From NCBI RefSeq assembly GCF_024679245.1, contig NC_090176.1, positions 17,694,293 to 17,758,292 of the forward strand: a stretch of 64,000 nt of DNA. Reading direction: 5' to 3'. The notes beneath the pieces were generated by a model. That model was given only the letters and a program-made list of their open reading frames with translations, searched no databases and was not told the DNA's origin. The stretch comes from Pseudorasbora parva (Eukaryota; Chordata; Actinopteri; Cypriniformes; Gobionidae). This document shows, piece after piece, positions 17,401 through 29,197 of this stretch (positions within the stretch are counted from its first letter, which is position 1; every line of letters starts with the position of its first letter). A program made the position numbers and the translations under genes.

Positions 17401-20400
17401 GGGTAAAGTTAGGGACAGGTGTGATGGTATGGGTGAGTTTAAGGGTAAAGTTAGGACAGGTGTGGTGGTATGGGTGAGTTTAAGGGTAAAGTTAGAGACG
17501 GGTGTGGTGGTATGGGTGAGTTTAAGGGTAAAGTTAGGGACAGGTGTGATGGTATGGGTGAGTTTAAAGGTAAAGTTAGAGACAGGTGTGGTGGTATGGG
17601 TGAGTTTAAGGGTAAAGTTAGGGACAGGTGTGATGGTATGGGTGAGTTTAAGGGTAAAGTTAGGGACAGGTGTGGTGGTGTGGGTGAGTTTAAGGGTAAA
17701 GTTAGGGACAGGTGTGGTGGTATGGGTGAGTTTAAGGGTTAAGTTAGGGACAGGTGTGATGGTATGGGTGAGTTTAAGGGTAAAGTTAGGGACAGGTGTG
17801 ATGGTATGGGTGAGTTTAAGGGTAAAGTTAGGGACAGGTGTGGTGGTGTGGGTGAGTTTAAGGGTAAAGTTAGGGACAGGTGTGGTGGTATGGGTGAGTT
17901 TAAGGGTTAAGTTAGGGACAGGTGTGGTGGTGTGGGTGAGTTTAAGAGTAAAGTTAGAGACAGGTGTGGTGGTATGAGTGAGTTTAAGGGCAAAGTTAGG
18001 GACAGGTGTGGTGGTATGGGTGAGTTTAAGGGTTAAGTTAGGGACAGGTGTGAATGTGATGGTATGGGTGAGTTTAAGGGTAAAGTTAGGGACAGGTGTG
18101 GTGGTGTGGGTGAGTTTAAGGGTAAGGTTAGGGACAGGTGTGGTGGTACACTGTAAAACCCAACAAGTTACGGTAACTCAAACCATTTGAGGAAACCGAT
18201 TGCTTCAAACCAATTAAGTTTTAAAACCATTAAGTATGAGTACTGAAAACTCATATACATTGAGTTAAATTAACTCATATTTTAGTGTTGTTTAAGTGTT
18301 AAAACTTATATTTTAGTGTTGTGTTGATCAATTATTAAGAGTAAACTGAACTTAAAGATTTTAAGTTAATTTTATTAATTCAGTTTGAATTCAGGTAACA
18401 AATCTAACTAAGTCTTAACAACTACATGGTTACTTAAATGGTTTTAGGAAACAGATTGCGGCAAATGGTTTAAGTTCATCAAACTCAAAGTGATTAAGTT
18501 ACATAAGACTAAGCACAAGCTAACATTGGTACAAAATGAAGACAGAACAGGAGGGTATTTTTAAGTAATTTATTGAAATATAACATTTACATCATAAATA
18601 CAGTATGCCATATGTTCACAAATATAACTAGACAAAAAATATTAGAATTTTTCACCAAATAAAACAGCACAAACATGTTTAAAAAAGTCATAACATTTAA
18701 ATAACAAAACATATAAAATAAAAAAATTATGTAAAAAGGTACGTTTCCTCAAAAAGCAAAAGCACTGTATGATCTTTAATGTACTCTAAGTGTATTGCAC
18801 TGACCGAAGACTTGGCAGACATCACCACCTCATCTTTAAAGACAATCAAAGCATCCAGTGGGTTTAAAGGTAACGTTCCCTCTTCCTCCTCGACAGTAAG
18901 GATGGTGACTGTTGGCTTCTGCACCTGGTCAAGCTCCTTTTTCTATATGCATTGGAAAAAAAGTTTGTATGACACCACATATAAAAATAACCCTTGTCAG
19001 GGCAGACACCATATTTCAATTTTCATAAATAAAAAAAACGTTGTTATAAGGAACGGATTATTGTTGATTTAATTGGGCGTGTGCTTATTTAAAACCCTGT
19101 AGTTCAATTTTGTAAAGATGTTAAGTTGTTTGTCAGCAAGGTTTAATTGGGGGAAAAACATTTTCAGGGGTGTATCAGCCGAATGTTCTAGACCTTGAAT
19201 TGAATGACGAATTGAATTGAATTGAATTCAAGCGATAATGCACACATTGCAAAACATTTGTTTTTCATGTCAGTATGTCATAAATAGAAAGAGGCAACAG
19301 TTTACTGTCAAAGATTTGTCGCTCACATCACGCCGCATCCAGTGTAGACAACATAACGGACTATAAGGGGCTCTTTTGTCCTGTCGCGCTGCTCACATCC
19401 GGTGTAGACAAGGTGAAACAAGACAGATTTGATTATAAAATTTTAAATGGATAATGGCAAGACATCCTTGGTGTAAATTACGTTCTTCTTTCAGATTAAT
19501 ATAATCAGAGCGGTATTAATAAATGTCCTGGTTAATCCAAGCATTATAATGGCAGTAAATGGCTGTCCAAAATTTGAAGCCAAAAAAGTGCATCTATTCA
19601 TTATAAAAGTAATCCACATGACTCTGGAGGGTTAATAAAGTACTTCCGAAGTGAATCGATGGGTTTATATGACAAAAATATCCATATTTAACTCGTTATA
19701 AAATAAGAAAATAACTAGTTTCCGGCGCAACGATGACGTCGGATATAGCGTAAAAAAGCATAACAGCCACGGCGTTGACGGCGGACGCAGCGTAAAAAAC
19801 ATAAATGATGTGACGATGATGTCGGGCGTTGCACAAGCGTTTTGAATCACGAGAGGATATTTTTCTTACACAAACCCATCGATTTAATTCAGAAGGCCTT
19901 TATTATTCCCCCGGAGCCGTGTGGAGCACTTTTAAAATGGATGGATGCACTTTTTTGGGCTACAAATTTTGGGCTGCCATTCACTGCCATTATAAAGCTT
20001 GGACGAGCCAGGACACGTATTAATATAACTCTGATTGTATTCGTCTGAAAGAAGAATGTCATTTACACCAAGGAGGACTTGAGGGGGGGAGTAAATCAGG
20101 GTGAACGATTCCTTTAAGCTTGAGCTGAGATTGGTTTATTATGTGTCAAATAAGCTTTTGCTGTGCTCAATGTATATGCTAATGAAAGCCTAAATTAAAC
20201 GTTTTGAAGACTAGATTTTCAATGGACAGATTAATAAAATTCTTATGTGTTTGGAACAATATGAGGGTTGGTAATTTATGAATCATGACTGAATTTGTAT
20301 TGGCAAGTGGACTATACATTTAAGACAACTTGAATGATCAACTATCAGTCACTGTAACCACACCATGCATTTATGCTGGTGGCAGCTGAAAGGTTAACAT

Positions 20401-23400
20401 GTTGCTAAATAAATGTAATGTAGTTTTGACATGTGTCCTACCTTGTGTCTTGAAAACATCTCCTAACTCTTCCTTTTAAATAGTAACAGACCTGCCAGGA
20501 TCGTAGTTTTTTTTATGATTCATGACAAGACTTCTTTCAACCACTGCAAATCTAGCATTGCCAATTACCTTACACCTTTACAAACCCAAGGCAACTTCAG
20601 GATAACTGCCAGTGAAAATATAACACACGAAATGTTTCTGTTTATATTAGGAAAGCCGACTATAACAACAACTTTCAAGACTTGACCAGTATTCTCCTGA
20701 AGCAATACAACATGACTTTGAATGATAGACAGACTGGACTTTGGACTTTAAGCCTTTTAAAAAAATCATATTGCTTCAGAAGACTTACAAGTTGTGCTAA
20801 AAGACATTTATGGTCATAATTACGTTTGCAAAAATAGCAATTCATTCAAAAATTAAAATTGAAGAACAAACTTATATTTGTATGAACATTATGTAACTGT
20901 TCATAACGTTATCATTTGCATTTTGCACAGTAACGTTACAAAATTCCATTGATTTGTTCAATGTTAATTCTAACTTACTCATAGAATTGTAGCCACGTTG
21001 CTGCCATTGCACCTTCGTCTTTGCTCTGAAAAGATTTAAAACAATGTGTTAGTGTGAGTTTCAAATGAGAAAACGTCATGAGAAACAAATAACAGTTTAA
21101 AATTTTATCTAACGTTAGCAGGGGCGTAGCCATCTTTTCAGAAGTGAGGGGGACAGAAATGTCGTAATACCATTTTTTTTTATTTTTTTTTGGACCAATA
21201 TAATTTATCGCATCTCTTGCTTTTAATTGGGCAAGATATCAAATACACTGCTGAACAATAACCAATAATTAATATCTATAATATTATTCTCCTATTCTCC
21301 TTTTTTTTGTGTGCCAATTTTATGATTGGTTTATATACTACAAACACTTCTGCATTAAGACTCCATAGATTTTATGCAATGTAAAAATATATATATATAT
21401 ATTCTGATGTAACTCATCTGTTCTCTATGTGAATAGTAAAATGTAATTTATTCCTGTGATCAAAGCTGAATTTATCATCATTACTCCAGTCTTCAGTGAT
21501 CCTTCACTAATCATTCCCATATGAGGATCTGATGATCAACACACATTTAGGATTATTATCAGTTGTGCTGCCCATGGTGATGCTTAATTTTCTAAACATT
21601 TGTGGTAAAATTAAAAGAGAGAAATTAATACTTTTATTGATCAGACATGCATTAAATTGATCACAAGTGATATTTTTAATATTACAAATTAGATAATTTA
21701 TTTAATAAATGCAAATAAATGCTGTCCATTGAACTTTCTATTCATTAAAGAATCCTGAAAAATAACATGTAGGCTATCATGGTTTCCACAACATTTTGGG
21801 AACTGTTTTCAACACAGATAATAATCATAAATGTTTCTTGATTATGAAATCCTCATCTGAGAATGATTAGTGACGGATCATGTGACACTGAAGACTGGAG
21901 TAATGATGATAAATTCAGCTTTGATCACAGGAATAAATTACTATATATTCACATAGGGAAAAAAGCGGTTTTAATTTGTAATAATGTTCAAAATATTACT
22001 GTTTTAACTATTTTCGATTACATAAATGCAGCCGTGGTGAGCAGAATACTAAACATTAAAAAAGCTGCATTATTCATGATACTTTATTGTCAATAAATAG
22101 GCTACATTGAGATGACTTAAAAAACACACATAAAGCATATATTGTCGCACTCGTCTGATTGTCGTCGTCACGTTTCATCACTCATAACGATTGTTCTCCT
22201 TCAGCTGCAGCTCCAGCTTGACAGGGTATTACGAACCCACTTTTGGACTTTCTGTGAGAGCGCACTCCTCATATTAAGATTCGGAAAAAATTACAGGTCA
22301 TGCATAGATAATTTTTTGTCTCTGAATTTAAATCTTGATGTATTCACATTGGTTTCTATGTAAATACACTTGCCCCTGACCTCAAGAAGCGCGCTATCAA
22401 CCGAGTTTAGAGAAGGCTGTCGTTAGCGTCTCTGTTAACTTGTCCGCCCCCACACAGAGTAACACCGGTTCGAATCCCGCTCGGAGCGGGTCGACTAGGA
22501 TCGGTGAGACCCAGTAAAAGTGCGGGGGACGAAAATACATTTTATTAAAAGTGAGGGGGACACGTCCCCCCCGTCCCCCGCGTAATCTACGCCCATGAAC
22601 GTTAGCAAAACAGGATCTAAAATGCTCCTCAAGTCACTTTGTTCACCCCGGAGCTTCAGCTGCTTTAGTCAAATTAACTAGCATCACATATGATAGAGGA
22701 AACTCGAATTCGATTAACAATACATTTAAAACGGTTGTAATATAAGGAATGCGTGAGTTTGCATTAACGTTACCTTTTGCTTTAACATAGTTACCGTCAC
22801 TGTGGCACGAGAGACGTGGAAAGATGGCCAGCTGTCTCTAAAGCCAGCGTTTATCTGTCCGACTGTGAGAAAGCACAAACATATATTTTTTAATTCCCCG
22901 CTGACAAACTGCAGTGTAAAACAGCATAATTAACTCCAAACGTGTACATTACCGTTGATAACACTGGTGCAATAGCGCATTTGCTCCTAATGTTAGATTG
23001 TTTGCTGGCTAACTTTACACACAACATTACTGAGCTGGTTAATCTTCGGATAAACATAAAAGAGGTACGAAAATAACACTGAAAACGTTCAAACATGAGC
23101 GAAATATGAATAAATAAGTTTGAAACGCTTACCTTTTGTTTTTCTTGACTGTAGCGCGAGCCGTCCTGCTGTGACTGGACTGAAGGAGGGAAAATGGCGC
23201 GGTTTTTGTTACCTCGGAAACTCACTGGGATGATACTTTGACATGACTAAATGTAATGACTTTAAAAGAGCTTAATGTAAGACTGTAGGCTTAATATGAG
23301 GTAGATTAATGTATATACTATTGTTTATTTATTTATTTTATCAGCTTTTAGTTATTTAATTGGCCATAGATGTAAAATACTAGATTAAATAAATATCTGT

Positions 23401-26400
23401 AACTTAAACCATTAGAGTTAAAAAGTTTTAGTAACTTATTTAGATTGAGGTTTGCTTTCAATAATACATTTTTGAGTTAACATCACACATATTTGTTAAG
23501 TTGAATTAACTTTTTTGGTAACATTAAGTAAAATGAACTTATTTCATTTAGTGAATTTCACTGTTAGGTTTTACAGTGTATGGGTGAGTTTAAGGGTAAA
23601 GTTAGGGACAGGTGTGGTGATATGGGTGAGTTTAAGGGTAAAGTTAGGGACAGGTGTGATGGTATGGGTGAGTTTAAGGGTAAAGTTAGGACAGGTGTGG
23701 TGGTATGGGCGAGTTTAAGGGTAAAGTTAGAGACGGGTGTGGTGGTATGGGTGAGTTTAAGGGTAAAGTTAGGGACAGGTGTGATGGTATGGGTGAGTTT
23801 AAAGGTAAAGTTAGAGACAGGTGTGGTGGTATGGGTGAGTTTAAGGGTAAAGTTAGGGACAGGTGTGATGGTATGGGTGAGTTTAAGGGTAAAGTTAGGG
23901 ACAGGTGTGTTGGTGTGGGTGAGTTTAAGGGTAAAGTTAGGGACAGGTGTGGTGGTATGGGTGAGTTTAAGGGTTAAGTTAGGGACAGGTGTGATGGTAT
24001 GGGTGAGTTTAAGGGTAAAGTTAGGGACAGGTGTGGTGGTGTGGGTGAGTTTAAGGGTAAAGTTAGGGACAGGTGTGGTGGTATGGGTGAGTTTAAGGGT
24101 TAAGTTAGGGACAGGTGTGGTGGTGTGGGTGAGTTTAAGAGTAAAGTTAGAGACAGGTGTGGTGGTATGAGTGAGTTTAAGGGCAAAGTTAGGGACAGGT
24201 GTGGTGGTATGGGTGAGTTTAAGGGTTAAGTTAGGGACAGGTGTGATGGTATGGGTGAGTTTAAGGGTAAAGTTAGGGACAGGTGTGGTGGTGTGGGTGA
24301 GTTTAAGGGTAAAGTTAGGGACAGGTGTGGTGGTATGGGCGAGTTTAAGGGTAAAGTTAGGGACAGGTGTGGTGGTGTGGGTGAGTTTAAGGGTAAAGTT
24401 AGGGACAGGTGTGATGGTATGGGTGAGTTTAAGGGTAAAGTTAGGGACAGGTGTGATGGTATGGGTGAGTTTAAGGGTAAAGTTAGGGACAGGTGTGATG
24501 GTATGGGTGAGTTTAAGGGTAACGTTAGAGACAGGTATGGTGGTATGGGTGAGTTTAAGGGTAAAGTTAGGGACAGGTGTGGTGGTGTGGGTGAGTTTAA
24601 GGGTAAAGTTAGAGACAGGTGTGGTGGGATGGGTGAGTTTAAGGGTAAAGTTAGGGACAGGTGTGGTGGTATGGGTGAGTTTAAGGGTAAAGTTAGGGAC
24701 AGGTGTGGTGGGATGGGTGAGTTTAAGGGTAAAGTTAGGGACAGGTGTGGTGGGATGGGTGAGTTTAAGGGTAAAGTTAGGGACAGGTGTGGTGGGATGG
24801 GTGAGTTTAAGGGTAAAGTTAGGGACAGATGTAGTTGGATTAGTAAGTTTAAGGTGTTAGGTGTAAGGGAAGGGTCAACATTGTAATTATAAATGCAACT
24901 ACAGCAATTAATTACAGATTTAATTACTTATTAATTACTTAATTACTAATATAAAGTGGGTCCACTTACTTTTACTTTAAAAAAAAAAGTGGTTTATATA
25001 AAACAATGAGAAATATTTAATTTCACTACATATAATTTAGTTTGGTTACACTTTATTTTAAGGTGTCATTGTTACAGTATAATTACATATAAGTACTGAG
25101 TAATATATTAATTAACAACATGTGCTTACTATAGGGTTAGGGTTTGCTTGAAGGTTAGTTGCGATTATGCATCAATTATAGTTATTACTATGGTAAACCT
25201 GTAACGTAACAATGACACTAAAATAAAGTGTTACCTATTGTTTTTATTATTATTATTATTAAATGTAACAATTTAAAATACATTTATAGTCATATTTACA
25301 TTGTAAAGGCAACATTTACCAACACTTAATGAGGCACTGAATAGTACAAATAAAAATACCCTTTAGCCAATGAAATCACAAAGCAGACCTATTATTTGTG
25401 GCAGGGCTCATTCGTTCAACTCGGAAGTAAAATCTAGGAAAACATTTACGGAAAAGTTACGGACCGCAGCTTTAAAAAAGAAATGGTACATTTATTAAAT
25501 TCCTGTTGGGGAACCAAACTACTCATAATGCTGATTATAGATCCACTGAGAAGCCACTGTTACCATGTAAACATTGGTCAGCAGATGCATTTCTCTACAG
25601 AAGGAAGCAAAATGATAAACTTTAGGCAGACAAGTTCATTCTGAACCTTATCAGTGTTGTCTTTAATTTTTAGTCACGTGCATATAAATAAAGCCCTTTC
25701 GCAATGTCAAGGAAATGGAGCTCCCAGAACGTGACTCACGGTCTACCAGCACAGTGTGTGACGATTACGGTACGGTTATTAACTGATTGTGCCAATGACT
25801 GATATGGCAAAGAGCAGACAAACATCATACAGTCTACTTGTAGTTTACAGCTGTAGCAAAGGAAACCACTGCAGCATAGCAGAAATCATATTTCACAATA
25901 TTGTAGTTTCTACTGCATTTTTGATCAAATAAATGGGGCCTTGGTGAAAACGTATAATACAAATATAATCTGACATTTTACATTGCACTCCAGCTGTCAT
26001 GTCATGACCGTGAAGTGCTTCTCAGTTCAGTGCTCACCACATAATAGTCTCTCATTTGGGCTTTGGTTCACAGTGGGAGTGAATAGGAAGCTCTCAGGAG
26101 TAGAGGATCAGTTTGCCATGTGGCCTCAGTATAGCTGTGCTGGAGCTGTGAGTCTGCTTAGGCCGACTTGGCTGCGAGCCATCCCATCATAAAGAGATGT
26201 GCCCTGTTGTCCCACATTACACACAGAGTTGGTCCTTTTCGAGAGATCTGGGCCTCTTTTTTTCTTTGCCATCTCTGCCTGCTGTGGTAATTGTAGAGAC
26301 TGAGCCGAGATGGGTTGGCGAAAGGAATAAAGAAATGAATTCATCTCTTCAGGGAGGACAACAAATGGATAAAGTGGCAAGTAGGGAATGGTAGAAGATC

Positions 26401-27224
26401 TCTCACTTGCACCTTGCTCCTCGTTGTCTCATTTTTTTTGTCCCCTGTAGAAGAAGAATTCATTTTGTTCAGGGGGGTTGAAAAATTCTTTAATAAAGAA
26501 TTCTTAAATTCTAAGCTAGATATTTAACTTTAAAACTTGTTAAATATGGATATATCTTACAAACCCATCGATTAGCTTCAGAGGAACTTTATTCCCTTAA
26601 ACACTTGTGTCCTGCACAATACGTCCAGTGCTTCATGGGATGACTCAGGTTCAGTTTGTCACGCAACAAAAGGGATGTTTGCTGAATATCTTGGTTATCA
26701 TGAAACATTGATCTGTACTGATTAAAAACAAACAGCTGAAGTTAGGGTGATTTCCTCATAACCAAACTGCATGTTTGTTGTGATCAATTTTTTTAAGGTT
26801 TTTGCACGTCTGCGTTTGCTTAGTGAAAGGCTTCCTGTTTATTTTTAATGTACTTTAAGTGGTTTACAATCAGGGAGCCTGGCCCCACTAAGGGGCATCA
26901 GAAAACTGCCAGGGGTTTTGAATTAAATTCTGTTAATAGTAAACTTTTAAAGAGAAGAGCATTCACATATATCTTAGACAGAAGGAGGCCTTGGAGTCAA
27001 AAAGGTTGCAAAGCACTGCTTTAATGTGCATTTACTTAATATCCTAGTATTGATGAAACAAAGAATGTTTGAATGGATGAAAACACGTTATGCTTTAAGA
27101 TGCTCATTTTATGTTTCTAGTGTTTCAGAGTCTTTATCTTTCCCATGCCAGATTCCAATAACATACTCCCATGTAGAACTAGTCATTTTGTCACCATTGT
27201 CACCATCTATTTTTGCTTGACAAC

Positions 27225-27275
<51 letters not shown>

Positions 27276-29159
27276 GTCTCTCGCTCTCTCTCTCTCTCTC
27301 TCTCTAGCTTAGAGCTGTTGTATCTGGGTGGTAACCAGATCTCCTCCATCCCTGCTGAACTAGCTAACTTACCCTTCCTCAGTTACCTAGTTCTGTGTGA
27401 TAATCGCATCCAGAGTGTCCCACCTACACTCAACAGGTAAGTGCACTGCAAATGCTTGTGCAGTTTTGTCTAAAAAATTTAAAAAAGATTATTACATTAT
27501 TATTTGAATGGTATATGATGCACTCACCGGGCACTTTATTAGATACACATTGCTAGTAGTCTTCAGAGATTTTTGCCCATATTGACATTAATATAAATAT
27601 GCATATCTCCCGTTCCACCTCATCCTAAAGTTGCTCTATTGGATTGAGAACTGGTGACTGTGGAATCAGGTTACTCCACAGTTCACTAACTCTGTCATGT
27701 TCAACCAGTTTGAGATGATTTGAGACATAAAGGGATGGACATGGTCAGCAACAATACTCCGTCTTCGGAAGAGATGTTAAACCGAGTCCTTACTCTCTGT
27801 GGTCATTAGTAGGGGTTTATGCCTGGTGGTTTAAGTAGGGGTTTAACGACAACCTGGCCAAATTTGCCCCTTAGACCAGCAGCGTTTTTCCGATCTTCTA
27901 TTGTCCTGTTTTGTTGAGCCCACCTGCTTCAAAGTTCAATGTGTTGTGCTTTCAGAGATGCTCTTCTGCAAACCTTTGGTTGTATGGAGTGGTTATTTGA
28001 GTTACAGTTGTCTTTGTATGTGTACCATTCTCCTCTGACCTCTGGCATAAACAAAGCATTTTTGCTAACAGAGCTGCTGCTCACTGGATATTTTCTCTTT
28101 TTTGGACCACTCTCTGAATACCGTAGAGATGTTTGTGAATGAAAATATCAGTAAATCAGCAGTTTCTGAAATACTCAGACTAGCCCATCTGGCACCAACA
28201 ACCACGCCATGTTCAAAGTCATATAAATCCCCTTTCTTCCCCATTCTGATGCTCAGTTTGAACTTCAGCAGATCATCTTACCCATGTCTACATGACTACA
28301 TGCATTGAGGTGCTGTCATGTGATTGGCTGATTAGATATTTCTTTTAGATAATAGGTGTGCCTAATAAAGTGTCCCGTGAGTGTATATTACAGTAGTAAT
28401 AAAATTCATATTTAAAATGTTTTTACCTGTCCCACTTTTCCTTTCACTCTCAAAGGCTCCATTCCCTGCGCTCTCTTAGTCTGCATAATAACTTGCTGAC
28501 GTATCTCCCGAGAGAGATCCTGAGCCTGGTACAACTTCAGGAACTCAGTCTGCGTGGCAATCCATTGGTGGTACGCTTTGTCAAGGACATGACATACGAC
28601 CCCCCGTCACTGCTGGAGCTGGCTGGCCGCACCATCAAAAGCAGGAACCTTCTGTATTCGTATAGAGACCTCCCGAGCCATCTAGTCAACTACCTAGACA
28701 TGGCAAGCAAGTGCCCCAACCCCAAGTGTGCAGGTGGGTGATATAAAGGCAAGTTTATATAGATATACATATAAGTATTTTAGAGAGTTCAGAATCAATG
28801 AAAGTCATTAATGTCGAAGAATGTGCTCTCGTTTAGGGTTACTTCACCAACAGATTTCAATTCTGTCTTCATTTTCTCGCCCTCATGTCATTCCAACGCT
28901 GTATGGTATTTGTTTGTTTTTTAGAACACAAATCAAGATTTTTTTTTTAATAATCTCTCATAATTTGCATCCCTCCATCAGTATCCATGCAGATTTCAAA
29001 TTTCCAAGCTTCCAAGCATGGTGGAATGAACTTTTGTTTCTCTCAGGTTTCATTATTAAGGCAATACACTACTGGCAAAGCCATTGGTTTGTGTAGATTT
29101 TTGGGCTATTTCGCTTCCATGACTTGTATTCTATCAGAATAGGGGAAAGAAGTTTTTTA

Positions 29160-29197
<38 letters not shown>

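Larger units (their letters stand above)
18149..23578. mobile_element. 5.4-kb CACTG-ended DNA element, TA duplication
   Basis: The termini are CACTGTAAAACC and GGTTTTACAGTG. TA lies on both sides (18147-18148, 23579-23580); removing the element and one TA restores the minisatellite phrase GGTGGTATGGGTG exactly. It contains a foldback at 19458-20083, an hAT-like element at 21119-22597 and minus-strand exon-like pieces. No intact transposase was seen, so it is nonautonomous or decayed. The ends resemble the small elements at 8827-9024 and 56455-56850. Confidence 0.88.
16496..24963. mobile_element. MITE with internal minisatellite, split by a later insertion
   Basis: The left end GGTCCCACTTTATATTA (16496) and right end TAATATAAAGTGGGTCC (24963) are inverted repeats of about 17 bp with one mismatch. 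Between them sit two arrays of one 42-bp unit and a 5.4-kb inserted element. I recognise the family from general knowledge: short fish MITEs with these ends normally carry only one or a few copies of the TTAAGGGTTAGG...GACAGG motif. Here the motif has been amplified. No clean target duplication could be set. Confidence 0.75.

Noticed and set aside
16605..18148. CRISPR-like array
   Set aside because: Units are contiguous 42-bp tandem copies without unique spacers, in a vertebrate intron.
22420..22500. tRNA gene
   Set aside because: Only the B box and an arm-like GC stretch are convincing; no A box or foldable acceptor stem found.
22890..23225. 111-codon minus-strand frame in the 5.4-kb element
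   Set aside because: Crosses a good splice donor at 23133 and has low-complexity composition afterwards; a noncoding first exon is more plausible.
16629..24886. Long open frames (up to 320 codons) with 14-residue repeats
   Set aside because: Artefacts of a 42-bp minisatellite with no stop in several frames; no start context, no conservation, embedded in an intron.
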